DNA of 64,000 nucleotides, from assembly GCA_963695985.1 (NCBI GenBank), contig CAVOIC010000004.1, forward strand, positions 131,004 to 195,003, written 5' to 3'. The stretch's first letter is position 1, and each line of letters opens with the position of its first letter. The translations under genes were made by a program, and so were the position numbers. Source of the DNA: DATBVX01 sp963695985. GTDB lineage: Bacteria; Pseudomonadota; Gammaproteobacteria; Steroidobacterales; Steroidobacteraceae. Of the stretch, positions 43,952-53,729 are shown one piece after another. The notes under the pieces were generated by a model. It made no database searches. It was not told the DNA's origin and worked only from the letters and a program-made list of their open reading frames with translations.

Positions 43952-45220
43952 CTACTGCTCGCCAGCGGGGCGAAAGCGCAGGTGGAAGGCCGTGCCGCGG
44001 CCGACCGCACTCTCTACCGAGATCCTGGCGCCGTGCGATTCCGCGATCGTGCGCACGACCGCAAGACCGAGGCCGGTGCCGTTGTGTGCCGGCTTGGTGG
44101 TGTAGAACGGAAGGAAGATCTGCTTGAGCGTCTGCTCGTCCATGCCGCGACCATCGTCGCTGACCGAAAGGCGCACATAGCGTCCCGGCGCAAGCGCGTT
44201 GACGTCGTCCGCGTCCCGTGGCGCGACTCGCTCCTCGATCACTTCAATCGTGATGCTGCCGGTGCCGGGCTCGATGGCGTGCCAGGCATTGATGCAGAGA
44301 TTCATCAAGACCTGCTGAATCTCGCGCGCATCGGCCAGAATTGCGGGCACCGGCTCCAGGCGCGTACGGATCGACACGCTACGCGGCAGCGCCGCCGACA
44401 GCAGGTCGATCGATTCGCGCACGATCGCGCCCAGGTCGTGGCTTTGCGGCGGCTCGGTGCCGCGCCGGCCAAAACTGAGGACTTTCTGCACTAGGTCTCC
44501 CACCTGGCCTGCCGCACGCGCGATCTGGCTCAGGTGATTATTGGCGCGATGGTCCTGCGGCAGGGCGTGCTGAGCGAGTTCTACTGCACTGAGGATGGGC
44601 GCGAGCGCGTTTCTGATCTCGTGCGTGAGCTGGCAGGCCACGGTGCCAATGATCTCCAGGCGCTGCGCGTGCAGGACGTGATCTTCGAGCGGCGCATTCG
44701 TGGCGATATCGTGGAATGACCAGATGCGGCTCTCGCGTGCGCCGCCTTCCTGGGTGAGCGGCGCAGTGCGACACTCGATCGCCCGACCGTTCGTGAGTCT
44801 CCAGGTCCATTTGGCAGAAGCTGCGGCATCGAGCCCAATTGCAGTGACCGTCTCGAGCACGGACTGCGGCTCATCGACCAGGCGCAGCACCGCGCTCCAG
44901 ACATCGGCCTCGACGTTGAGGCGCGCCGCCGGGTCGACCTGCCACAGCTGGCGGAAGCGGTCGTTGGCGTGCGCTACGGTGCCGGCGTGGGAAATAATCA
45001 CGATGCCGTCACCGTTCTCGTTGCCATACCACTCGAGGAGCAGCTGGTCGAGGCAAGGATCGGCCGGGGCTGACTGTGAAGGGCCTTGCGCCACGCGCGC
45101 GGGGGGCAGGCGCGAAATGCCAGCAGCCGCATCGCCCGCACGTGACGGAGCAATCCGAGGTCGTGTGCGAGCCGCACCGAACGCTGAAGACCTGATCGTG
45201 CCGCGCCAGTCAGTCATCAT
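43952..45220 (-). CDS. PAS-domain sensor histidine kinase
   Basis: 422 residues, no membrane helix. An Ala/Arg-rich leader is followed by a PAS domain (about 65-170, DGIVIISHAGTVAHANDRFR), HisKA with the phospho-acceptor His in ACQLTHEIRNALAPILSAVE, and HATPase_c with N box (MNLCINAWHAIEPG), G1 (SVSDDGRGMDEQTLKQIFLP) and G2 (NGTGLGLAVVRTIAESHG). A soluble NtrB-like kinase without an adjacent response regulator in its own frame; the LuxR-type regulator at 45336-45987 lies upstream on the same strand but pairs better with the other kinase. Confidence 0.93.
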   Translation of the reverse strand: MMTDWRGTIRSSAFGAARTRPRIAPSRAGDAAAGISRLPPARVAQGPSQSAPADPCLDQLLLEWYGNENGDGIVIISHAGTVAHANDRFRQLWQVDPAARLNVEADVWSAVLRLVDEPQSVLETVTAIGLDAAASAKWTWRLTNGRAIECRTAPLTQEGGARESRIWSFHDIATNAPLEDHVLHAQRLEIIGTVACQLTHEIRNALAPILSAVELAQHALPQDHRANNHLSQIARAAGQVGDLVQKVLSFGRRGTEPPQSHDLGAIVRESIDLLSAALPRSVSIRTRLEPVPAILADAREIQQVLMNLCINAWHAIEPGTGSITIEVIEERVAPRDADDVNALAPGRYVRLSVSDDGRGMDEQTLKQIFLPFYTTKPAHNGTGLGLAVVRTIAESHGARISVESAVGRGTAFHLRFRPAGEQ

Positions 45221-45335
45221 GACACCGGGGGAATTCCTAATGGCGCGCGGACACTAACTGCACCGCCGCGATCAGCGAATACCTACAGTTCCGTATCCGC
45301 GGGGAGAAAACTACGTATACGGGCCCGGGTGGCCC

Positions 45336-45987
45336 TCAGGCGTCGACGATGTGGTTGCGAACGGCGTAGCGGACCATCTCGGCGAGAGAGCTGAAGTGCA
45401 TCTTGCGCATTATGTTGTTGCGATGCGTTTCGGCAGTCTTGACCGTGATGCCGAGCCGGCGCGCCACCTCCTTGTTGCTCTTACCTTCCGCCAGCAACTG
45501 CACGATCTCCCGTTCCCGGGGGGAGAGGATTCCGGAGGCGGCCGGTACTGCGGCGGCGCCGGCCGCGAGATACCCCTTGAGCACAAGGCGCGCCACCTTT
45601 GAAGTGAAATACGGCTTGCCGTCGAGCAGCGACTCGATCGCCGCCACGAGCTCGTGACCCGCATCCGACTTCAACAGATAGCCCGAGTGCACCGGCGTCG
45701 AGCACCTCGCGCACCACCTGTTCCGACTCGTGCGCCGTGAGAATCAGCACGCGGGTGCTGCCGGCTTGCGCGACGATGCGGCGCGTCGCCTCGAGACCGT
45801 TCTGTTCCGGCATCGCAAGGTCCAGTACCGCGACGTCCGGCCGGTGGCGCAGGGCGAGCTCGAGCGCGGATCTGCCGTCGGCCGCTTCGGCCACGACGCG
45901 CCAGCCCGGAACTTCCGTGACCACGGCACAGAGCCCGCGTCGCACCAGCTCGTGATCGTCCGCGATGAGGATGTCGGCTTTCTTCAC
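45336..45987 (-). pseudogene. LuxR/NarL-type response regulator with one frame disruption
   Basis: The receiver domain (ADILIADDHELVRRGLCAVV, VAVLDLAMPEQNGLEATRRI with phospho-Asp, LILTAHES) is in one frame. The rest, GYLLKSDAGHELVAAIESLL and the LuxR helix-turn-helix (LSPREREIVQLLAEGKSNKE), is in the next. The break is at the CCC/GGG run 45682-45684; removing one G on the coding strand gives a continuous DAGALGYLLKSDAG. The whole protein would have the normal length of about 216 residues. The GTG start overlaps the kinase stop (GTGA), so the two form a NarX/NarL-like pair. Either a recent pseudogene or a sequence error. Confidence 0.88.
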
Positions 45988-47651
45988 GCCGGCGCCTGCG
46001 TCGTGATCGGCACCGAAGCGATGATGGAAGTGCCGTCGGGCGTCGACTCAACCGTCAGACTTCCCCCAAGCTGGCGCAGCCGCTCGCGCATGCCGACCAG
46101 TCCGACGCCGGTTGCCTGCGTCGCCGTGGAGCCTGCCGTAAAGCCGGCCGGAATTATTCCGCGTCCGAAGTCGGTGACTTCGATGATTGCGTGCCCGGGC
46201 TCGATCTTCAGGCGCACGCGCGCGGACTTGCTGCCGGAGTGCTTCTGGACGTTCGATAACGCTTCCTGCGTCACGCGAAACAGCGACAGCTCCTGGTCAG
46301 GCTGCAGACGTGGACCCGCGGCCGGCAACTCCAGCTCCACTGGTATCTTGCTGCGCGCCGTGAAGCCGTCCACCAGCCAGCGCAGAGCCGTCGGCAGCCC
46401 CAGCTCATCCAGCAATGGCGGATGCAGCAGGTAGGCTGCAGTACGGATTTCCTGCGAGCACTGCCGGGCGAGCTGCGCACATTCGGTGAGCAGCTGGCGC
46501 ACCTTGGGCTCTACTGGGCTGGCGGTGAGCGCGCGATCGAGGGTCATCTCGAGCGCCGCCAGGACCTGGCCAGTCGAGTCGTGCAGCTCGCGTCCGACGC
46601 GCCGTCGCTCCTCGTCCTGCAACTGCATCAGCTTGCCAGCGAGGATGCGGATGTCTTGCGCGGCTCGCGCGCTTTCCGCGCTCGAGAACGCGTTTCCCAC
46701 CTGGTCGGCCAGGCCGCCGGCAAAAGCGATCTCGTCCGGCTCCCACGAACGGCCACGCCCATGCTGCTCCAGGCAAGTGACGCCGATCAGCTCTCCGGCC
46801 AGCCGGATCGGTGCATCGAGCAGTGCCCCAACGCCCCACGGCAGTAGGTAGTCTTCGCGCAGCGAGGCGGTGCGCGGGTCGGTGTGCGTGTTGGACACGG
46901 CGACGGATCGATCGGAGGTCAGCGCTGCGAAGTATTCGGGGTGATGCGCCGCCGTCAGCGCGATGTCGTAGCGATGAGTCTGCGTGTCGGCGTCAAACCG
47001 ATCGAGGCAACGCAACGTGGTGCGGTCCTCATCGAAGAGCCATACGCTCGCGCTGTCGACGCCGAGCGTGTGTGCGCCGCTTTCCGTGATCAGGCGCAGA
47101 CCGGCAATGAAATCACCCGAGGCGAGCAGCGGGTCGGTCGCAAGACGCAACAGCAACGCCGATTGTCGCTGCAGGCGCGCCGTCAACGCACGCTCACGTT
47201 CGGCGCGATCGCGGCGTGCCGTGATGTCCTGCATCAGTGTCTGCACGGCAGGCCGGCCGCCGAAGTCCACACGTACGCCAGTGACTTCCACCCACACCGG
47301 TGTCCCGTCCTTGCGAATGATCTGGATCTCGATCGGTGGTGCAGGTTCACCACTCTGCATGATGCGGCGGCTGCGTTCCTCCAGCAGGCGTACGCTGTCG
47401 GGGTGAGCAAGCGACATAACTGAGCGGTCGCCCCCTTCCTCGATTGACCGGTAGCCGGAGAGCTGCAGCGCCGCCGGATTCGCGAACAGGCAGCGCGTGC
47501 CGTCGTGCACGAAGATGGCCTGTGGCAGCGCATTCACCAGGGCGCGATAACGCTGCTCGCTCTCGCGCAGCGCCGCGTCGACGCCCAGTTCGCCTGGGGA
47601 GGGCGATCGTGGTGCATCCATTTGTTGGGGATCCAGCCCGTTCGTTGCCAT
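45984..47651 (-). CDS. PAS-GAF sensor kinase of the NarX/DegS type
   Basis: About 555 residues from the ATG at 47651 (GTG at 47678 also possible). No membrane helix. PAS domain (about 35-150, LVNALPQAIFVHDGTRCLFA; PAC motif QDITARRDRAERERA), GAF domain (about 185-330), HisKA_3 with phospho-acceptor His in RRRVGRELHDSTGQVLAALE, and a short HATPase (NVQKHSGSKSARVRLKIEPG, GVGLVGMRERLRQLGGSLTV). The HisKA_3 type signals to LuxR-family regulators, fitting the overlapping gene downstream. Confidence 0.93.
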   Translation of the reverse strand: MATNGLDPQQMDAPRSPSPGELGVDAALRESEQRYRALVNALPQAIFVHDGTRCLFANPAALQLSGYRSIEEGGDRSVMSLAHPDSVRLLEERSRRIMQSGEPAPPIEIQIIRKDGTPVWVEVTGVRVDFGGRPAVQTLMQDITARRDRAERERALTARLQRQSALLLRLATDPLLASGDFIAGLRLITESGAHTLGVDSASVWLFDEDRTTLRCLDRFDADTQTHRYDIALTAAHHPEYFAALTSDRSVAVSNTHTDPRTASLREDYLLPWGVGALLDAPIRLAGELIGVTCLEQHGRGRSWEPDEIAFAGGLADQVGNAFSSAESARAAQDIRILAGKLMQLQDEERRRVGRELHDSTGQVLAALEMTLDRALTASPVEPKVRQLLTECAQLARQCSQEIRTAAYLLHPPLLDELGLPTALRWLVDGFTARSKIPVELELPAAGPRLQPDQELSLFRVTQEALSNVQKHSGSKSARVRLKIEPGHAIIEVTDFGRGIIPAGFTAGSTATQATGVGLVGMRERLRQLGGSLTVESTPDGTSIIASVPITTQAPA

Positions 47652-47696
47652 TGTTCGTCGGCCCGGTGGCAAAGTCACGAAATACTGGACTGCTCT

Positions 47697-49376
47697 TTAT
47701 AGACCCGCAGCGGTCAGCTCGTCGGCGGTTACGAAGCGTGGCGCGATGTCGACTGGTACGTCGCTCAGGCGGTCGAGGAGGCGCTTCACCTCCGGCCGGA
47801 TCACGACCATGTGATCGAGCAGCTCCTTGGCACGTGCGTAATCGCCGGTCGCCTGGATCGTCATGATCTCGCGGGTGAGGGTGGTTACCGCATCGCGCGC
47901 CTTGGTGAAGTCGAGTCGGAAGGTACTATCGGGCTGCACCACGATGGCACCCTGGTCGAGGAGATGGTTGACCTGCAGCGCCATCCCCTTGCCGTGCGAA
48001 TCGGCGAGACCGAAGCGCAGTGTGCGAAAGGTTGAGGCCAGGAACGTGGTGTAGAAAGCGCGCTCCTGCACTTTCGGAACTACGCCCTTGTCCGCGAGGT
48101 ACTGCAGCGCCCACAGGCCCGAGATGTCGGCCTTTGCCTCCTCGAGCGTACCGTTGAGCTCCTTGAGTTCCTGGCGCACGGTGGTCGCGCGGCCGGCGAC
48201 TGTGATCGTCTGCGGTCCGAGACCGTGCATCAGCTCGTGCATGAGAATGTGGGTGAAGAACGGCTCGAACCCGACCAGCAGCTGATCCTCCCGGGCGAGC
48301 ACGCGCTGCGAGATCGGCAGCAGCACCTTGTCGAACTTCGCGTGCTGGAAGTTCTTGAGCATGACGCGCTTGGAACCCTTGAGCGCCACGACCCGTTCAT
48401 CGTTGGGCAGGTTGTAGGCCGCGGTCGTGACACCGTGGTTGCCATCGCCCGAGCAGAACACGGCGTCGGCCACGCGAATGGGCGAGTAGCCGCCCAGCTT
48501 CGGCTTGCGGAACTGCGGGTCGATCGGCAGATGGTCTTCCAGTTCCTGCAGCTCGCGGCTGAAGCGCCCGAGCTTCGCGGTTCCTTCCGTATCGGTCACC
48601 AGGATGAAGGCCTCGAACGCCGCTTTGTAATTGAACCACTCATCTTCATACACCTCGTACGGCCCGATCGTGGGCTCGATCGAGGCATCGAGCTCCATCC
48701 ACGCTATGTCACTGTCGTAGTAATCGTTGCTGAGGAAAGCGCGCGCGCGCTTTTGCAGGAACGCCTTCAGTGTCGGTTGCGTGGTGGCGGCCGCCGCCTC
48801 GCGTAGCAGGCGTGCGGCTTCGGTGAGCTCGCCCTGGTACTCGACGCTGTACGGCACCGCGGTCAAGGCACCGGACGGCAGGCGGCGAATCGTGGTGAAG
48901 AAGCCGCGCGCCGTATCGCGCTCCTTCTCCGGCAGTGAGTCCATCCACGCCTGCACCTCGGCGCGAGTGGCATCGGGCGGATAGAAATTGCCGCCGGCCG
49001 GCTTGGGACCAACGCCCGGCAGGAAGGGACGATTGTCATCGAGCGCAGACCACGGTCCCTTGTTGATCATGAAGTAGCGCAGGCGCGACGCACCCAGAGG
49101 CGAGGCGTCCTGCAGAAGCAACAGCAGCGTGCTCGTGCCGATCGGCGAGATCTGGCGCATGAAGAGCGGATCGAAGAGACGCGCTGCCTCGATCATCCGG
49201 CGCAGCGCGAGTCGCTCGTTCTGCGGCAGCTGCGAAATATCGACGCGGACATCCACCGGGACGAAGCGCGCGGCCATTGCATCGAGCTGCGCCGCGCCCG
49301 GGGCGGGCGGCTGCGTCTCAGCGGAGAGCACGACGCTGCTCGACAGGACGCACAGGAAGAACAGAAGCGTGCGCAT
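47697..49376 (-). CDS. M49-family (dipeptidyl-peptidase III-like) metallopeptidase, exported
   Basis: About 559 residues from the ATG after GAGGAG, which starts a signal peptide (RTLLFFLCVLSSSVVLSAE); the frame from 49427 is an unlikely extension. The zinc site HELMHG in FTHILMHELMHGLGPQTI and the EEAKAD motif (GTLEEAKADISGLWALQY) are those of M49 peptidases; note HELMH, one residue shorter than the HEXXGH of classical DPP III. It would cleave short peptides in the periplasm. It is divergent from a TonB-dependent receptor, so together they may import and trim peptides. Confidence 0.9.
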   Translation of the reverse strand: MRTLLFFLCVLSSSVVLSAETQPPAPGAAQLDAMAARFVPVDVRVDISQLPQNERLALRRMIEAARLFDPLFMRQISPIGTSTLLLLLQDASPLGASRLRYFMINKGPWSALDDNRPFLPGVGPKPAGGNFYPPDATRAEVQAWMDSLPEKERDTARGFFTTIRRLPSGALTAVPYSVEYQGELTEAARLLREAAAATTQPTLKAFLQKRARAFLSNDYYDSDIAWMELDASIEPTIGPYEVYEDEWFNYKAAFEAFILVTDTEGTAKLGRFSRELQELEDHLPIDPQFRKPKLGGYSPIRVADAVFCSGDGNHGVTTAAYNLPNDERVVALKGSKRVMLKNFQHAKFDKVLLPISQRVLAREDQLLVGFEPFFTHILMHELMHGLGPQTITVAGRATTVRQELKELNGTLEEAKADISGLWALQYLADKGVVPKVQERAFYTTFLASTFRTLRFGLADSHGKGMALQVNHLLDQGAIVVQPDSTFRLDFTKARDAVTTLTREIMTIQATGDYARAKELLDHMVVIRPEVKRLLDRLSDVPVDIAPRFVTADELTAAGL

Positions 49377-49575
49377 CGACGAGTCTCCTCGCGTGCAGCG
49401 CAAATTCGGCTGCATGAATTTCGGCAATTAATGCCACAGAGAAAGCCTACCAATGCCCTTTTGCGCGCAATGCCTGTCGCTAGCATGCAGCAAAGGCATC
49501 AGTACCCGTCGGGTGCGCACGTCGCGGCTCACCCGATCGCCTTGAACATTGAATCGCGATCTTGAGGAGGACTCA

Positions 49576-52500
49576 ATGATCACTCGTAACAACCAGGTTG
49601 CCCGCGCCGTCCGTTACGCGCTGTTCGCCAGCGCCGCCACGACTGCGGGCGCCAGTGTACCTGCGTTCGCGCAGGATCAGCAGGAAGCCGCACCGGCAGC
49701 CGAGATCGGAACGGTCGTCGTCACGGGTTCCCGCATTCCACAACCGAACCTGACCAGCATCAGCCCTGTTACCGCGGTCGGCAGTGAAGAGATGAAGCTC
49801 GAAGGCGTCACCCGCGTCGAGGATCTGATCAACAACCTGCCGCAGGCGTTCGCCGACTTCGGCGGCAACATTTCCAACGGCGCCACCGGTGCCGCGACCG
49901 TGAACCTGCGCAATCTCGGCTCGCAGCGCACCTTGGTGCTGGTGAACAGCCGCCGCCTGATGCCGGGCGATCCGACGCAGAACGGTGCCGCTTCACCGGA
50001 TCTGAACCAGATTCCCGGAGCGCTGATCGAGCGAGTCGAAGTGCTCACCGGCGGTGCCTCGGCGGTGTATGGCGCCGATGCGGTTGCGGGCGTGGTCAAC
50101 TTCATCATGAACGACCACTTCGAGGGCATGCGCCTGGATGCCCAATACTCACTCTTCCAGCACAACAACAGTAGCTCCGTGAACGACGTAGTCGCGGCGC
50201 GTGGATTCGAGACGCCGGACAGCAACGTGACCGACGGCTACTCGAAGGACTTCACGTTCATGATGGGGATGAACAGCGCCGACGGACGCGGCAACGCGAC
50301 CGTGTACCTCGGCTATCGGACGCTGTCGAAGATCCTGCAGGCGAACCGCGACTTCAGCGCGTGTACGCTGGGCTCGGGCGATGAGTTCACCTGCAGCGGT
50401 TCCTCGACCTCGGCCACTGGCCGCTTCATTCCGGTGGACCAGGATCCAGGGGCATCGGGTGCTCCCGCTAATGCCGGGGTCACGATCGACGCGGCCAACA
50501 ACGCCACTCCGTGGAGCGGCGCGCTCTACGGGTACAACTTCGGACCGTTGAACTATTACCAGCGGCCGGATGATCGCTACACCGCGGGCCTGTTTGCTCA
50601 CTACGACATGAATGATCACGCCACCGCCTACACCGAGTTCATGTTCATGAACGACAAGACGGTGTCGCAGGTAGCCCCGAGTGGCGCGTTCCTTGGCAGC
50701 GGCAATGGTCAGCCGCCGTTCTTCGGGAACTACGTGGTGAATTGCGATAACCCGTTCCTGTCAACCTCCATGGTGGATGCACTCTGCAATGACCCGGATG
50801 TCAACCGTGCACCTGGCCAGACCGATGTGCTGGTCGGCATCGGCCGTCGCAACGTCGAAGGTGGAGGGCGCCAGGACGATCTAGAACACACGTCCTATCG
50901 CGGCGTAGTAGGCGTCCGCGGCACCTTCGCCGAAGCGTGGAACTACGACGCCTACGGTCTGTATGGCACCACGGTCTACCAGGAGAACTTCCTCAACGAT
51001 TTCTCGCTCAAGCGCGTCAGCAATGCGCTCGTGGTGGTGAACGATCCCACGACCGGCCAGCCGGTGTGTCGCGTCAACGTCGATGCGGATGTCGGCAACG
51101 ACGATTCGAAGTGCGTGCCCTGGAATATCTTCCAGCAGGGCGGCGTAACCCAGGCGGCGATCAACTATGTCTCCGTGCCTGGCTTCAAACAAGGCCAGAC
51201 CGTCGAGGAGGTCGTGAGCGGATCGATTACCGGAGACCTCGGGCACTACGGCATAAAGCTGCCAACGGCGAGCGACGGCTTGGGCGTTGCGTTCGGTGCC
51301 GAGTATCGGCGCGAGGAGTCGGAGCTCAAGACGGACCAGGCGTACCAGACCGGCGATCTGCTCGGTCAGGGTGCTGCGGAGCTCAATACCATCGGTGCGT
51401 ACGACGTCAGAGAGCTCTTCATGGAAGCGCGTCTGCCGATCGCACAGGACAAGACCGCCGCACAGGACCTGTCGTTTGAGGCCGGCTATCGCTACTCCGA
51501 TTACAGCCTCGGATTCAACACGGATACCTACAAGTTCGGGCTGAACTGGGCGCCGGTTGAGGACGTGCGCTTCCGCGGCAGTTATCAGCGGGCGGTGCGC
51601 GCGCCGAATGTCCAGGAGTTGTTTCTGCAGGAACGCGTGCAGCTCGACGGCAACAGCGATCCGTGCGCGGGCGGCTTCGATCCGATGAATCCGGGTGTTG
51701 TCACGGGCGGTGCCACGGCGGCCGAGTGCGCCAATTCAGGTGTCACCGCAGCTCAGTATGGCACCATCCTCGAAAACCCGGCGGCGCAGTACAACGGTCT
51801 CGTCGGCGGCAATCCGGATCTCAACCCGGAGAAGTCCGATACCTATTCGTACGGCTTCGTACTCACGCCGCGTTTCCTGCCGCACTTCAGCTGGTCGGCG
51901 GACTACTACGACATCAAGGTCGACGATCTGATCGGCAGCATCGGGGCGGACGTCATTCTCAATAACTGCCTCAACACCGGCTCTTCGGACTTCTGCGGCC
52001 TGGTGCATCGCTCCCCGGGATCGGGTTCGATATGGCTCGGGACTTCGGGCTTCATCGACGATCCGATCATCAACACGGGATCGCTGCAGATCAAAGGCAT
52101 CGACACGGAGGTCAACTACAACTTCGACATGGGCGGCAGTGCCGGACGCCTCGCGTTCCAGCTGGTCGGTACCTACGTCGACGAGTCGCTGGTCCAGCCG
52201 CTGACCGGATCCGCCAAGTACGACTGCAAGGGCCTGTATGGCGTGTCGTGCGGTGTGCCGACGCCAGAATGGCGCCACAAGTTCCGGGCCACGTGGTCAA
52301 CGCCATGGAACCTGGACCTGTCGTTGAGCTGGCGCTACATCGACAGCGTTGCGCTGGACACGACGAGCTCCAATCCGCAGCTGACCGGCGACGTGCCGGC
52401 GACCGATGCCAAGCTCAAGGCGATGAACTATCTGGACCTGGCGGGCTCCTACACCTTCCACCAGAACATCACGCTGCGAGTCGGCATTAACAATCTCACG

Positions 52501-52626
52501 GATGAAGATCCACCGGTGCTCGGGCAATCCAGCTGCCCCAGCGTGTTCTGCAACGGCAACACCTTCGCGCAGCTCTACGATACGCTCGGTCGCTACGGGT
52601 TCATCAACCTGACGGCCGACTTCTAG
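49576..52626 (+). CDS. TonB-dependent outer-membrane receptor
   Basis: 1,016 residues from the ATG after GAGGAGG; the earlier in-frame start at 49549 has no such site. Signal peptide, TonB-box-like stretch near TVVVTGSRIPQPNLTSISP, plug domain (VTRVEDLINNLPQAFADFGG; LRNLGSQRTLVLVNSRRLMP; ERVEVLTGGASAVYGADAVA), 22-strand barrel and terminal aromatic residue (GFINLTADF). The form resembles the large receptors expanded in Steroidobacteraceae and Sphingomonads. The substrate is unknown; the divergent M49 peptidase suggests peptides. The gene ends before a strong terminator. Confidence 0.95.
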   Translation: MITRNNQVARAVRYALFASAATTAGASVPAFAQDQQEAAPAAEIGTVVVTGSRIPQPNLTSISPVTAVGSEEMKLEGVTRVEDLINNLPQAFADFGGNISNGATGAATVNLRNLGSQRTLVLVNSRRLMPGDPTQNGAASPDLNQIPGALIERVEVLTGGASAVYGADAVAGVVNFIMNDHFEGMRLDAQYSLFQHNNSSSVNDVVAARGFETPDSNVTDGYSKDFTFMMGMNSADGRGNATVYLGYRTLSKILQANRDFSACTLGSGDEFTCSGSSTSATGRFIPVDQDPGASGAPANAGVTIDAANNATPWSGALYGYNFGPLNYYQRPDDRYTAGLFAHYDMNDHATAYTEFMFMNDKTVSQVAPSGAFLGSGNGQPPFFGNYVVNCDNPFLSTSMVDALCNDPDVNRAPGQTDVLVGIGRRNVEGGGRQDDLEHTSYRGVVGVRGTFAEAWNYDAYGLYGTTVYQENFLNDFSLKRVSNALVVVNDPTTGQPVCRVNVDADVGNDDSKCVPWNIFQQGGVTQAAINYVSVPGFKQGQTVEEVVSGSITGDLGHYGIKLPTASDGLGVAFGAEYRREESELKTDQAYQTGDLLGQGAAELNTIGAYDVRELFMEARLPIAQDKTAAQDLSFEAGYRYSDYSLGFNTDTYKFGLNWAPVEDVRFRGSYQRAVRAPNVQELFLQERVQLDGNSDPCAGGFDPMNPGVVTGGATAAECANSGVTAAQYGTILENPAAQYNGLVGGNPDLNPEKSDTYSYGFVLTPRFLPHFSWSADYYDIKVDDLIGSIGADVILNNCLNTGSSDFCGLVHRSPGSGSIWLGTSGFIDDPIINTGSLQIKGIDTEVNYNFDMGGSAGRLAFQLVGTYVDESLVQPLTGSAKYDCKGLYGVSCGVPTPEWRHKFRATWSTPWNLDLSLSWRYIDSVALDTTSSNPQLTGDVPATDAKLKAMNYLDLAGSYTFHQNITLRVGINNLTDEDPPVLGQSSCPSVFCNGNTFAQLYDTLGRYGFINLTADF

Positions 52627-52649
52627 ACCAACGCTCAGGCGTTCATCTG

Positions 52650-52679
52650 GCGGCGGGCTTCGGCCCGCCGCTTTTTTTT
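52650..52679 (+). terminator. Rho-independent terminator of the TonB-dependent receptor gene
   Basis: A 9-bp G/C stem (52650-52658 with 52663-52671) with a TTCG tetraloop, directly followed by eight T (52672-52679). This is the clearest intrinsic terminator in the window. Confidence 0.95.
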
Positions 52680-52815
52680 GAGGCGGACTACCACCCTGTG
52701 GCGAAGGTGCGGGTGCGATATCTGACCCGAACGGCACAGATACCGATGGAGCATGGATGTTGCGAGCGCATAGAAGATCCCAAGATGGCGACCCTAGAGA
52801 CAAAGTGCACTTCTG

Positions 52816-53124
52816 GTGTTTAGCGTCACAGCTGCGTTTTGCCAGCTGGCTCGCGGTGCCGAGTTGGTTCCGTACAACCCACCCATCAAGCAAGTTGTCC
52901 AGCCCGCGCAGTCGGCCGCCCAGACACCCGTGAAGTTGCCTGATGACATCTATCAGCGATTCGCCAGCGAAGTCGTCACCCTGAAGCCTGACGAACGCAG
53001 CCAGCTCACCCAATCGTTCGAGCAGCAGCGCGACGCCGCTCATCGGGAGGGAGATTCTGCGCGCGAGCTCCACTATCTGCGTCTCCTCGATATCCTGCGA
53101 AGAGCACGAGGCACGCAGCCATGA
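52816..53124 (+). CDS. Small exported hypothetical protein
   Basis: 102 residues from a GTG in a hydrophobic stretch (VFSVTAAFCQLARGAEL) that may be a short signal peptide. The start is uncertain because an in-frame stop lies 21 bp upstream and a start at CTG is possible. The mature part is polar and helical (FASEVVTLKPDERSQLTQSF). Stop and next start overlap (ATGA), so it is co-translated with the following membrane protein. No family recognised. Confidence 0.6.
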   Translation: MFSVTAAFCQLARGAELVPYNPPIKQVVQPAQSAAQTPVKLPDDIYQRFASEVVTLKPDERSQLTQSFEQQRDAAHREGDSARELHYLRLLDILRRARGTQP

Positions 53125-53642
53125 CGACGTCTCAGTGCTTCGTGATCGCCATCCTGCTGCTCATTTTCAGCGAAACCACGCTGGCGCAAGAGTCGCCTGA
53201 TCGAGTGCGCCAATTCGCTCGTGAGTATTCGTTTGACCAGTCAGTGCGAATGGCTGGATTGCCTGATTCGACCGAAGCCAGCATGACCGAGGCGGAGCTA
53301 AAGCGTTACCACGACTTTCTCATGGCGCAGCAGCGCAACAAGGTCATTTTCTCGATCTTGCTCGGCATCACGGCACTCATCGCCCACGTCGTTGTGCTGC
53401 GCTCCTTTCCGCACACCGAGCGAAGCGCGAACCATATCGTGAGCGCCACAGGGCTCATCTATATCGTCTTTGGAACCATCATCTTGGTGGTGATAGCCAA
53501 CACCGATCAGCAGCTCACTGCATCGATGGGCATCCTGGGCGCGGTCGCGGGGTATCTATTCGGGAGGTCTCAGCGCGACCAACGCGAACAGGAAGAGACG
53601 AATGGCCAGTCACCGACGCGCCAGGGCACTTCGCAGATCTAG
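53121..53642 (+). CDS. Small membrane protein, unknown function
   Basis: 173 residues: a signal peptide (FVIAILLLIFSETTLAQ), a polar helical stretch, and three membrane helices (about 72-93, 108-128 and 135-150), ending in a polar tail after LFGRSQRDQREQEE. The pairing with the preceding small exported protein by overlapping codons suggests a two-component membrane/periplasm unit. Base composition is a little less GC-rich than the neighbours. No family recognised. Confidence 0.65.
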   Translation: MTTSQCFVIAILLLIFSETTLAQESPDRVRQFAREYSFDQSVRMAGLPDSTEASMTEAELKRYHDFLMAQQRNKVIFSILLGITALIAHVVVLRSFPHTERSANHIVSATGLIYIVFGTIILVVIANTDQQLTASMGILGAVAGYLFGRSQRDQREQEETNGQSPTRQGTSQI

Positions 53643-53729
53643 GGCCATGAGCTGAAGATCCCCTCAGGCCGGCGTCACTGAGTGGGTTGCGAGCCTAAGC
53701 GCCGCCCGGAACACGCGGGCGGCTGTGAT

